39,783 nucleotides of DNA from positions 1-39,783 of IMG/VR virus record IMGVR_UViG_3300031857_000488; one strand, given 5' to 3'. The translations under genes and the position numbers were made by a program. Below the pieces are notes generated by a model. It was not told where the DNA came from. It searched no databases and saw only the letters and a program-made list of their open reading frames with translations. Of the stretch, positions 10,401 through 19,300 are shown piece by piece. Origin of the DNA: a virus. The stretch's first letter is position 1, and the number at the start of each line of letters is the position of its first letter.

Positions 10401-12077
10401 AGCTATAAAATAAGAGATAGTATTGTCGGCAGGACGTTTGGTCTAGGTCAGCGCGTTCACTCCTCTTCTGAAGTTCCTTACAAGGAAGAGCACAGGTCAG
10501 CAGACCTTACTTATAGCGGGGTCTACAATAGAGAGACCAATGTGAATAAGCTCAATGAGTTTAATGCCGGTCTGTTTAATTTCAAATCTCTAGAGATAGC
10601 ATACGGGAGCATACAGAAGCTACACCCAAGAGAAACTGATATTCTGGCGCTTCAAGAGGACCGCGTATCGAAGGTATTGGTGAGTAAGGGTATATTGTCT
10701 GACGTATCTGGAAACAATGCCCTTACGTCTGTCCCTGAAGTCCTAGGCAATCAGGTAATCGTATCTCAGGAGTATGGTATTAGTAAGTCTCCGGAGAGCT
10801 TCTCGCACTTCGGTGATAGCGTATACTTTACTGATATCAGAAGAGGTGCGGTCATAAAATTGGTCGCAGACCAAATGACCGTCATATCTAATATAGGTAT
10901 GCAGAGTTACTTTAGGGATAAGTTCAAGTCTGTTATTGACGCGCCTATAAGAGGTGGTTACGACCCGTATTTGAAAGACTATGTCTTACACATCGGCGAT
11001 AACACCGGCACTTTCCAGGAAACAGTGAAGTGCGGTTTCGTATCGAAGACCATGTACTCTCCTCCCGGCACTAATGTGTACTATCTTTATGTGGATGTTG
11101 GTACCAATATAGGCTCGGTATCGGTTGGCACTAGTATAGCTAATGTATTGGGCGCAACTGCGCTTGTTTATTACAATAGCGTTCTTCAGCATACGCTGTC
11201 TCTAGACGTTAATAACTCAGTTGTTGTAAATAAAAATCTCACGTCCGTTACTCAGGTCCTTATTGAAATATATCCAGCTGCCCCTGATATTGAGTTGGTG
11301 TTTGACATTTCCGTAGGGTGTGTTGTATCTACTTCAATAAATGTATACTTGGTCACGGTAGCTTCTCCTGAGTTCAACGACCAGTCGATACAGCATTACT
11401 ACAACGACCAAGACTCTTATGTGATATTCTCATCGACAACGTCTGCTCCGGCATCTCAGTTTGAGCTTCTCGGTGACGTACAGCAGGGGGGATGGCTTCC
11501 GCAGAACTCGGGCATTATAAACTTGTACTCAGTAAAGAACGGAGATAGCTCTTACACTCCGCAGACGGCTACTGACAGATTCGGGATATTGCGCACAAAT
11601 ACAGTGTATAGCAACACTACCGCTAGCGTAAACAGCTTACTCGGGGCTGCCACTTTTCTGTCGTTTGTTTCGGATACTGAGTACGAGCCGTTTACTGCCT
11701 ACAAGAGGGCGATGACGCTCACTTCATCAGGAAGCAATTTGTATCTTATTTGGGACTATCGTAGGCCAACGCTTATAGATGCGTGCTATGTCGCAGGCAC
11801 CGACCCCTCTGGTGCGTGCTGCGGATGCACGACAGTGTGCCCCACTTGCTTCGAGTATCAGGCATCAGGCGTTTACCTGTCGAGGTGGGAGGCTTGCGCT
11901 GCTCCTATCGTCATGACCATATATGGCAAGCAGTCCGGTCTTGCCGTGGGGGCCATGGTGTACTTTGATAGCGCATGCTCGTTCCCTGCATATCCCGGGT
12001 ACTACAAGATAAATAGTGGCACGAATTATATTCAGGTAAATGGCAGCGGAGTTATATTGACATCAACAACTTGTTAA
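7491..12077 (+). CDS. Tail 'muzzle' protein, P22 gp10-like stabilisation protein
   Basis: A 1528-residue tail-tip protein. The N-terminus (FTKGKMNQDLDERLIPEGEY, residues 7-26, then AQNIRSGSSETTNVGAVEKI) is the hallmark of the P22 gp10-like stabilisation family and of the muzzle proteins of crAss-like phages, which close the distal tail. The body is beta-rich, Asn/Ser/Thr-rich and lacks membrane segments. It includes a Cys-containing insertion near residues 790-900 (several NCG/CGR motifs). The last ~100 residues are Cys-rich (CCGCTTVCPTC), with a terminal stretch ending in a cysteine, a probable separate C-terminal domain at the host-facing end. It overlaps the upstream ring gene by four bases. 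The tail location is well supported by family; the C-terminal receptor role is inference. Confidence 0.82.
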   Translation: MKIVSTFTKGKMNQDLDERLIPEGEYITAQNIRSGSSETTNVGAVEKIKGSTQITTLKVSGTQISALAKCIGAYRDDTNDRIYWFVHDEDPMYKFGVCDLIVSFSPLNGGLTYHVIDEDRFLNFSYDYPINGVSMIEDLLYFTDNLNSPKKINVKYSYSDISNGRLEVIVSPPSSAPATLLQQNSTASNYIEDRFFAFAYRYKYENGDYSALSQFSDIAFVPKLFGIDPPTMLNDGMVNLYNQVEITYNTGNKWVTEIDICVKDSQSNEIFLIETVSKSKDSIGDNLLKTVIFSNNRAYSTLPSTEWFRLYDNVPRRALSQIIMGNRLFYGNYVEGYDISTKFNYAPTLISETSVANEVVINTTLASYSYAANWYQTVAAQTVSNASFSVDMTGRTQTPKGAVITFDIDVQSNRIIGGSGLTQKAGVATITFEFKAFQDYNSLDNLITSTEFKAALGAVTIVSLFPITNIPVNCGYPSWADKFVCWVGGSRDSYFTRVVGGNQVVNNGLIVTRSGNVLTFTLPAVGYEATGPAYRHEYFNITYAPQVSISYSGANSPGATKSLHSNRTYQLGMVYMDDYGRSSTVQFSKNSTIDIPASASVTRNYIRATIPKTQLAPTWATKYKWVLKATKAGYETIYANVYYPEGDSGKVWVKLDGESQNKIEVGDTLVVKRDSSGATSNLLKAKVLDKEAKPDGWLPSVSAPAGVYMSLKPEGWSAKYSPDNNRETGYLAFSSDDQVAALGHCYARIPLFSTVGLTTTRWAVPAGATVRVYIWVFRLGRNCGGNTNNCGRRESVLDITKVAGTNYANFKDFWEREGIDVANMMVKSDGGCPDINGQNTDVYSNVFLTAVDAIPAISNGENKYQFAVDAPGDVSDSTKPLYLTIRNGTPACGRRDSRIEAFVEIRNNDQFLAFETEPNDALPNVFYENNEVFTINNKLHSGNVQTQTALLSSISNLGFYDCWTFANGVESYKIRDSIVGRTFGLGQRVHSSSEVPYKEEHRSADLTYSGVYNRETNVNKLNEFNAGLFNFKSLEIAYGSIQKLHPRETDILALQEDRVSKVLVSKGILSDVSGNNALTSVPEVLGNQVIVSQEYGISKSPESFSHFGDSVYFTDIRRGAVIKLVADQMTVISNIGMQSYFRDKFKSVIDAPIRGGYDPYLKDYVLHIGDNTGTFQETVKCGFVSKTMYSPPGTNVYYLYVDVGTNIGSVSVGTSIANVLGATALVYYNSVLQHTLSLDVNNSVVVNKNLTSVTQVLIEIYPAAPDIELVFDISVGCVVSTSINVYLVTVASPEFNDQSIQHYYNDQDSYVIFSSTTSAPASQFELLGDVQQGGWLPQNSGIINLYSVKNGDSSYTPQTATDRFGILRTNTVYSNTTASVNSLLGAATFLSFVSDTEYEPFTAYKRAMTLTSSGSNLYLIWDYRRPTLIDACYVAGTDPSGACCGCTTVCPTCFEYQASGVYLSRWEACAAPIVMTIYGKQSGLAVGAMVYFDSACSFPAYPGYYKINSGTNYIQVNGSGVILTSTTC

Positions 12078-12078
12078 A

Positions 12079-12990
12079 ATGGCATCATTCTATATAGACA
12101 GCACTTCTTTTGATTCGGCAACAGCCGTATACACTACTAGCACCTTGACTGGAAAAGCAGCAGACGGAGTGTATGCGGTGTGCGGGTATTATAGGACTCA
12201 GCAGTCTGGCGTTTTGCTCCCGGGTATTTTTAGATGCGATGCCGCATGTGCCAGTCCTTGTGGCACAGATGTGGAGCCGACAGATAATCAAAAGGGATGG
12301 TACGAGGGGCATTATGACACCGGCAGTGCTGTTGGGGCTATTAAGGTCACGATGACTAACGCATTGTCGTCTCCAGTGGCCTTTATCGTTGAGTTGGGGG
12401 GCGATGCATATCCAGACCCATCAGTGCCGAGAAGACAGCCTAGAGCTAGTGATGCGCCCGGAGCTGAGTTAAAAAGATGGACGTGTACGGCGAATCCTTG
12501 CAGTCCAGATACTACGGCAATATCTATGACTGTGTATCAGAAAAGTGGAGCAGGGTGGTTTAATACTACCGGCAGTATAACCGAGTATATTGATGATATA
12601 TCTGTTCCCGGGGCGTTGTACACATACTGGATGTATATACCAAAGGTCACTAATCAGTACAGCATTATTGATTATGCTGTCTTGCAACCCTGCACAACAA
12701 ATTATAATGTAACTCTTACTATTGACTGCCCTGTTTTACTACCTTCTTTCAATGCGGCAGGGCCATTTGATACGTCAGCAGCAGCATTAGTAGCTACGAC
12801 ATACCCTATACAAGTTTATCGTGGCGCTACCAATGGGACTGCCGCAACCGCGGCTACTTACGACTTTATGTTTAAAGACCCTTATTCTTCAGAGTTTTTG
12901 GATAACAAGTTTTATAAGTTGCAATCGGGATTCCCTGGGGTAACGCCAGTTATACAAATATCAAATGGACTTATAACAGCATTCTTCTGA
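12079..12990 (+). CDS. Cys-containing tail accessory protein, possible receptor binding
   Basis: A 303-residue beta-rich protein that starts one base after the muzzle stop. The N-terminal ~65 residues (FYIDSTSFDSATAVYTTSTL, then GYYRTQQSGVLLPGIF and CDAACASPCG) look like the small repeat domain found at the tail-tip ends of Bacteroidota phage proteins. Several cysteines recur (TCTANPC near residue 137, PCTTNYNVTLTIDC near 200). There is no enzyme motif, signal peptide or membrane helix. The position after the muzzle and a cysteine content like the muzzle C-terminus suggest a host-contact component. A tail fibre or fibre-tip role is inferred; I do not recognise the full-length family. Confidence 0.68.
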   Translation: MASFYIDSTSFDSATAVYTTSTLTGKAADGVYAVCGYYRTQQSGVLLPGIFRCDAACASPCGTDVEPTDNQKGWYEGHYDTGSAVGAIKVTMTNALSSPVAFIVELGGDAYPDPSVPRRQPRASDAPGAELKRWTCTANPCSPDTTAISMTVYQKSGAGWFNTTGSITEYIDDISVPGALYTYWMYIPKVTNQYSIIDYAVLQPCTTNYNVTLTIDCPVLLPSFNAAGPFDTSAAALVATTYPIQVYRGATNGTAATAATYDFMFKDPYSSEFLDNKFYKLQSGFPGVTPVIQISNGLITAFF

Positions 12991-12994
12991 TAAA

Positions 12995-13738
12995 ATGGCC
13001 GATACATTATCATATAACGAACAGACGGAAGGTTGGCCTTCGTACTATTCATTTTTCCCTGAATGGATGGAGGGGATGAACAACAGGTTTTACAGCTTTA
13101 AGGGTGGTAATCTGCATCTCCATAATTCCAATGACCAACGAGGCACTTTCTATGGTGCTACTAGCTCTGCTATCATTCAATTTTGTGCCAACAAGAGTCC
13201 TTTGGAGGCCAAATTGTTCAAGGCATTGTCCTTGCAGAGCGACACTACATGGGAGGCCACCGTGGCCACTGACGAGGTGACAGGTACCGTTCTTACTAAT
13301 TACTACGAGAAGAAAGAGGGGATGTGGTTTTCAAACATAAGGTTTAACTCAAATTCAGTAATAACCAAGAATAGGTCTTTCGTTGGCATTGGGAATACAT
13401 CTGCTACTGTGGGTGGCTCTGGGGCGACAAGGACCTTCACCTTTGCTTCTAATGTCCCTCAGTCTATAATATCCATTGGAGATACCATATTTTATGGAAC
13501 GACCCCAACTCAAGGAGGCGTCATATCTTCAATAGTAGGTAATGTAATTACTGCTACCGGAAGTACTCTCCCGGCTGTTAACACTGCCATAGGGCTGTTT
13601 GTGATGGCTAGTAAGAACGTCACCGCCGAGTCGTATGGCCTTCTAGGCGACTATGCCGTTGTTACTCTTGTTGAGGACGGCACGAATGCCTCTGAATTGT
13701 TTTCTGTAGAATTTGATGTAATGAAAAGCTATCCATGA
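12995..13738 (+). CDS. Muzzle-associated tail protein
   Basis: A 247-residue protein with N-terminal motifs LSYNEQTEGWPSYYSFFPEW (4-23), MNNRFYSFKGGNLHLHN (28-44) and FYGATSSAIIQFCANKSPLE (50-69). I associate this block with the C-terminal part of gp10/muzzle-type proteins of other Bacteroidota phages, where it is often part of one long chain. Here it is encoded as a separate gene, so this looks like a split muzzle module. The second half is beta-rich with a repeated Gly/Thr-rich stretch. The stop overlaps the next gene by four bases (ATGA). Motif recognition is from memory and would need a profile search. Confidence 0.68.
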   Translation: MADTLSYNEQTEGWPSYYSFFPEWMEGMNNRFYSFKGGNLHLHNSNDQRGTFYGATSSAIIQFCANKSPLEAKLFKALSLQSDTTWEATVATDEVTGTVLTNYYEKKEGMWFSNIRFNSNSVITKNRSFVGIGNTSATVGGSGATRTFTFASNVPQSIISIGDTIFYGTTPTQGGVISSIVGNVITATGSTLPAVNTAIGLFVMASKNVTAESYGLLGDYAVVTLVEDGTNASELFSVEFDVMKSYP

Positions 13739-14133
13739 CCATAAGACCACTGACTGATTCTGATTACAGGGATATTCTTACGGAGTGGTGGGAGTCATGG
13801 GGGTGGACGCCACCACCGCAGGATTATTTGCCCAATACGGGGTTTATCCTTTACGACAATGACGTCCCGGTGTGCGCCGCTTACCTATATATGACAAACT
13901 CCAAGGTGGCTTGGATTGAATGGCTTGTGTCTAATAAGAACTACAGAAAAAAACCGGGTAGACGCGAAGGTATATTATTTTTGCTAAGTTATATGATTGA
14001 AATTGCCAAGCGGTCCGGATATAGTTACATCACTGCTATTGCGGAGAATCGGCATGCAATCGAAATATACGAAACAATAGGATTTATTTCAGATAAAGGA
14101 AAGGCACAAACACTTACACTATGGGCGCAGTAA
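13735..14133 (+). CDS. GNAT-family N-acetyltransferase
   Basis: A 132-residue GNAT protein predicted to move an acetyl group from acetyl-CoA to an amine. Visible elements are the N-terminal TIRPLTDSDYRDIL helix, a central strand SKVAWIEWLVSNKNYRKKPG with the basic pyrophosphate-loop region (KKPGRREGILFLL) and the C-terminal ENRHAIEIYETIGF segment typical of GNAT motif B. The canonical Q/RxxGxG/A loop is changed to RKKPGRR, so CoA binding may be atypical. Both ends overlap neighbouring virion genes (4 bases upstream, 13 downstream), so it is embedded in the late operon. The substrate is unknown; modification of a virion or host protein is possible. Confidence 0.8.
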   Translation: MTIRPLTDSDYRDILTEWWESWGWTPPPQDYLPNTGFILYDNDVPVCAAYLYMTNSKVAWIEWLVSNKNYRKKPGRREGILFLLSYMIEIAKRSGYSYITAIAENRHAIEIYETIGFISDKGKAQTLTLWAQ

Positions 14134-14891
14134 CAGCAGTAACATTAGGATTGACAGCGGCATCGACAGCCGCATCTTTCGCTCAAGCGAGCAAGCAGGC
14201 TCGTGCTGCAAGGGAGGCTAAGGCCGCCGCGCAGAAGTATGTCGACCAGGCAAGGCGCGAGATGAGCGTCAATTATATGAACGAGCTCGCTATTGCCAAG
14301 GAGCCTTATGAGATGCAGCAGAGAGCATTACAGCAGCAGGGGGCAGACATACTTCAGCAGGCAGCTGAGGGCGAGACCCGTGGCGTTGGAGCGGCAGCGA
14401 GTAGGATAATGGCCGCTCAACTACAAGCTCAGGAGCAGCAGCGTGCGCAGATGGCCGCTGACATTCAGGCTTTAGAGCTGACGAAGCGCCAAGAAGACAA
14501 TAGAATCAGGGAGATGCTTTCTGGATTGTCTCTTGGTGAAGCTCAAGGAGCGCAGATGGCCGCTCGCGATGCTGAAAGAGCTCGTGTTGCTGCCGTTCAA
14601 GCTGGTGTTCAAGGTATTACTGAAATGGCTAAATTGGGACTAGAGACTATCCCTTTGGATGAAGGCGAGGGAAAGGGCGGGGGACCAATAGGGGGCAAAG
14701 TGGCCGAAGGAGGGGCCGGGCTCCAGACCTTTAGGCGAGGATACGAGCCAGGAGGACTAATAGACCGAAGGGCATCTAGACGGCAGCCTAAAGGGAGCGA
14801 CGCCGCCTCGGCACAAAGCAGTTTTACTGTTCCTCAAGAAGAGGTAGGAGGGGATATATGGCCCTCATTTGATATGGGGTTAATTTATTAA
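14121..14891 (+). CDS. T7 gp14-like internal virion protein
   Basis: A 256-residue Ala/Gln-rich protein. Residues 3-22 are a small hydrophobic Ala/Thr segment (AVTAVTLGLTAASTAASFAQ), followed by about 130 residues of coiled-coil helix rich in Ala, Gln, Arg and Glu. The tail is Gly-rich and disordered (GEGKGGGPIGGKVAEGG). The hydrophobic N-terminus followed by coiled coil, and its position first of three genes ahead of a giant virion protein, fit the gp14 member of the T7-type ejection set that forms a trans-envelope channel. The ATG at 14121 overlaps the acetyltransferase by 13 bases. Function is inferred from architecture and order. Confidence 0.68.
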   Translation: MGAVTAVTLGLTAASTAASFAQASKQARAAREAKAAAQKYVDQARREMSVNYMNELAIAKEPYEMQQRALQQQGADILQQAAEGETRGVGAAASRIMAAQLQAQEQQRAQMAADIQALELTKRQEDNRIREMLSGLSLGEAQGAQMAARDAERARVAAVQAGVQGITEMAKLGLETIPLDEGEGKGGGPIGGKVAEGGAGLQTFRRGYEPGGLIDRRASRRQPKGSDAASAQSSFTVPQEEVGGDIWPSFDMGLIY

Positions 14892-14908
14892 CAAACAAGC
14901 AAAGACTT

Positions 14909-16360
14909 ATGTCATATTATGGATATGTAGAGAGGAAGCCTGAAGAAATGCAGGTGGATTGGGCGAGTGTAACCAAGGGCATATCAGACTCTTTGTCTGA
15001 ATGGAAGAAGGGGCGCGAAGACCTAAAGGAGAAGCTCGAGAAAGAAGCGCGGGAAACCGCAAAGGCTATAGGCGAAACTCCGGAGGTTCGTGATGAGCCC
15101 ACTCAAACATTTGTATTGGGCGCGGCAAACACCGCCGCTTCTAGGCTGAATGAATTAAACAAACAGCTGAAGAGCAATAAAATTACCCCTAAAGAATATA
15201 CACTGCGTCGCTCCAATATTCAGAGTGATATGAATGAGTTTTATACATTCGTGAAGTCTTTTGACAAAGCCTATTTAGCAAAAGAGCAAAGGGTAAATGA
15301 CAATAAATCTGGTGTTGTGGAGCGTGTTGTTACCGAAGAGGCGCTGAAAAAATTAGAAGGCGGATTAGGAGGTCTGAAGCCGGAAGTTGATGAAACGGGG
15401 ACGCTAATATTCAAGAGTGAAGATGGCAAGACTTCTACAAGCATGAGGGAAATGATGAAGCTAGGCTCGTTCCAGTATAATAAGAAGAACTCATTAGATG
15501 AAATGATGAAACTCGGCAAGCAAATGGCCGCTGTTCAGAAAGGGCTTGCATCATCGTCTAGAGTGAATGATGAGGCGATGAATACTATTAACAGACAAAT
15601 TGACGCTATTCTGCTAAACTCTAATGACGTGGCCGACGTTCTTGAAGACGCAGGCGTGAAAAAAGACTGGAAGGTAAATAACTTCAAGGTAGAAATTACA
15701 GAGACAGACAAAGAAAAGGCGCGTGAAATTCTACGAGAAGCAGCGCTTTCGGCTATGGGCACAAACATAGAGAAGGCTTCCACAGGAGGTGGTTCCGGCA
15801 AGGAATCAACTCAAAGAGAAAAGGATTCGTTCTATTTTGGTCAGGCGTTAAAAGACCCGACCAATAAAGCTAATGCAGCGCTTATTGCCAAAGAATTAAA
15901 CGTTGCAAAAGTCGAATACAACGGCACGATATTGACTATAACGGATAAAGATGGCAGCAAGACAACTCAAAATGTCACTCCTAATGAACTTCCGGACGTC
16001 CTAACTTCTATTAGTGGCCTTGACCAGCAGTATGTAAAGCAAGGGTTTGGCGGCGCAACTAAAATGGGGGCTTTTAGTGGCGGTGCGGGCGTTGGCAAAA
16101 AGCCAGCTGTGCAAATAAATGTGGAGGCTGAGAAGGATGGCGGCGGGAATACGATTGAGCCTACTCCACAGCAACTTCAAAATAAAGTGATTGACATGAA
16201 GAGAGAGAATCCTAGTTATAGTGAAGACTTTAAGTATGAGGACGGGAAGGTAAAAATCCGTTATAAAAATGACAGCGGGCAAACGGTCTGGGGGGCAGCT
16301 GATACAATAAAAGGTTTAAATCAAATGATTACAAAGTGGAATCAACAAAACGCACAATAA
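14909..16360 (+). CDS. gp15-like internal virion (ejection) protein
   Basis: A 483-residue, charged, mostly helical protein between the gp14-like gene and the giant gene; its stop directly abuts the giant gene's ATG. The N-terminus (YYGYVERKPEEMQVDWASVT) is followed by Lys/Glu-rich helices, and the middle has several coiled-coil candidates (residues 25-140 and 180-270). The C-terminal third alternates beta-like and charged stretches (KFEDGKVKIRYKNDSGQTVW-like pattern). There is no membrane segment or enzyme motif. Position and composition suggest the second of three cargo or ejection proteins. This is inference from synteny with T7 gp14-gp15-gp16 and crAss cargo proteins. Confidence 0.62.
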   Translation: MSYYGYVERKPEEMQVDWASVTKGISDSLSEWKKGREDLKEKLEKEARETAKAIGETPEVRDEPTQTFVLGAANTAASRLNELNKQLKSNKITPKEYTLRRSNIQSDMNEFYTFVKSFDKAYLAKEQRVNDNKSGVVERVVTEEALKKLEGGLGGLKPEVDETGTLIFKSEDGKTSTSMREMMKLGSFQYNKKNSLDEMMKLGKQMAAVQKGLASSSRVNDEAMNTINRQIDAILLNSNDVADVLEDAGVKKDWKVNNFKVEITETDKEKAREILREAALSAMGTNIEKASTGGGSGKESTQREKDSFYFGQALKDPTNKANAALIAKELNVAKVEYNGTILTITDKDGSKTTQNVTPNELPDVLTSISGLDQQYVKQGFGGATKMGAFSGGAGVGKKPAVQINVEAEKDGGGNTIEPTPQQLQNKVIDMKRENPSYSEDFKYEDGKVKIRYKNDSGQTVWGAADTIKGLNQMITKWNQQNAQ

Positions 16361-19300
16361 ATGGCTAAACAACTGCGCCCTGGGCAACCTCCTGTTGTAG
16401 ACTTATTCGAAGAGATTAAAAAGCTACCTCGTCCTACAGACAAGGTCAGCGTCCCTATTCTACCGGGGGCAACTAGAGAGGAGGTGCCGACGGTCGTCAA
16501 GCCAGTGCTGCCTACAGGAGCCTCGATAACGAAGGATAGACTAGGGCGGGAGCAACTCACCCTCCCGGGCGTAGAGTATGCGCCCACTGAAGATGAGGCG
16601 TTGATGGAGGAGCAGCGTCAGGAACAGGCTGAATTAGAATTCATGGCGGGGGAGATTGCCAAAGACGAAGAGGACAAAGAGTATATTTTATCCGCAGACG
16701 AAGAGGCGGAGTTAGACCTGTCTATTGAGGATGCCCTGTCGAAATCTCAAGGCGTTAGCTATGACGATAAGTCGGACAAAGCCATAGAAGCCCTGAACAA
16801 AGACATGGGGAAGTATGGTATTCGATTTGTCAACATAGGCGGAAATGTCAGGGCCACGGCAACCAGAACAGGCAAGTCTATTGACGTTGACCTTCAGCAG
16901 GTATTCACCAATATTTTTGACAGGAAGGGGTATTTTGGACTTGCTCCAATGGGAGGTAAAGAAGCCACGCAAGCAGAGCGCGATGAAGCGAAGAAATTAA
17001 AGGACTTCATAAAAAATAACGCCACGTCTCCTATGATAGGCGCGTCAAAATACGAGGACGATAAGATACTAGATAAGTATGCCAAAGTTAATGGCACGCA
17101 GGGACAAGACGTTCAAAGATTTGTAGATGAATTTGAAGAGAGAAACAGAAAGAAGGCGTTTCTTGAAAGTATAGAAGAAAGGAATTTGACCGCGGCAGAA
17201 CAAGCTAGACTATTGAAGAAGGCTGGATACCAAGCTGTTGTTGGCGATGGTCGTGATGTCAGCAGGATATTAGGTGGATTAACAAAGGAGCAAGAACGGT
17301 CATACGCAGCATATCAAGATTTGAAGGATAATGTGCTGAATAAGGCTGACGCAGAAAAACAAAAGATAATTGATGAAAAGAAGGCGCTAATCGCAAAGAA
17401 GTCCAAGGACCTGACTGCTGGCATGAATTTGCTAAAGGATGATTTCCGGAACAGATATGACATGGAATTCAGTGAAGAAACGCTGAAGAACATGGTTTTC
17501 AATAGTCAGGCAGAATTAGATGAGGTAAATAAATATATCAATAGAGCGAATGCATTGGCAGTTCAGGCTAATGAGATTAAGAAGTTATACGACGACTCCA
17601 ACACCTACTTAAATTCAAAGCATGACAAGGAATTTAAGCAGGAGTACGTCGGTGCAATTCAGGGGGCGTTCAATGTATTTAAGAATGCATGGAACGAGGC
17701 CAGGGCAAGTAAAATTATTTTAGCAGCGAAAATAGATAAACTGAATGAAGGCATAACCCCAGAGGACAGGGAGTCGTATAACCGGAGAGTTGCGGAGCTT
17801 ATGAATAAGCCGGAACTTCCTATTACGGCAATTCAGTATGATATGTATAAGGCTATGCAGAGCGGCAATCAATGGGAACTTCTCTCTCTAATTAGCAACC
17901 CGCTTAATTTCATATCTGCCGCAACTACATTGGCTAGTCAGTCTTTCGCTCAAATGATATACCTAACAGGAGCAGAGGGAGGGATTTTAACGGCTTCTGG
18001 TGCATTGATAGGTGGTCTAGCCGGAGGATTGAAATCAAAGAGTCTTGCTGGCGCCAGAGCAGGGGCGGCAGCAGGTTTAAGAACTGCCGGCACAATAAAC
18101 GCTACTGTGGGTAACGTAGCCACCAATCTAGCCATGGAGACTGCGCTTGGTATGTACGGCGCTCTTCAGGAGAAGTATACAGCCGAAGATGTGCTCAATG
18201 GCAAGTGGCTTGATGACCCAGAGATAATGGACAAGGCCTTTCGTCATGGACTGACAAGAGGCTCTACCATAGGGCTGACAGAACTTATCGGATATGGCGT
18301 CATGTCGAGATTTAGAGTTTCGTCAATAGCAAGCACACCCAAAAGACTAGCCCAAACTATTGCCATGGGGTCCGGCGTTGAGATAGCTCAAGAGATGACT
18401 GGCGAGGCATTGGCGCAAGTGGTATCTGGAGAGGACTTGAACGCCATAGAAATAATTGCAGAGGGACTTGGAGCGGTAGGTATGGTCGGCGCCAATCCAT
18501 TCGGGTTTGCTAAAGAAGTATATGAGCAGGTTCGCACGGACTACTACACAGACCTTGCTGATAACATGGCGGCAAGCCGCTCGTTCATAAACAACACCAA
18601 GGACAATGTTGAGGACGTGGCTAGGTGGGCCAAGAACATGAAGCAGTCGGGCAAGATTAGCGAGGATACAGAGCGCAAGATTATAGATAATATCAGCGAT
18701 ATAAGACAGGCTCGTGCGGCAATAGGAGCGATGGAGGATACGGATGCTCAGCGGCAAAAGATTATGGAGAAGGGCACTAATTCAAAGGCCGAGAATAGGC
18801 TTGCGGATTTGTTCGCAGCCAAGAGAAAGCTAGAGAGAGTACCCGACCTAAACAAGCCATTGCAACAGGCTATTAAGGATGAGATTAGCGAGATATCTTT
18901 GAGTAAGAAGGTTCCGAGCAAAGGCGTTGATATAAGCAGCGTTGTAGGGACTGGACCAACGTACAAGTATCGAGGCCAATATGTTACCGGCAGGCAGTTG
19001 CAGAGGTTGATAGTGAACACACCAGACTATGCCTTGGACAGCCTAGAAATAGAGATTGAGGGAGATGAGAAGATGTCTCAGCTTTTAAGGGGTAAGGCTG
19101 AAGAGCGTATAGACTTCGAGTATGACGACATGGGGGAACAGGTCACCTTCGTGGCTGATACCAAGGAGCAGATTCCGGTGCGATTCCGAAAGGATGCTCA
19201 GCTGAACGAGGAGACTGGTATGTATGAGGCCACTGTTGACAAGACGGAGTTGCGCAAGCCCAAGAAAGATGTAAGTGCGTCTGATTACGCCGCGTTTCAG

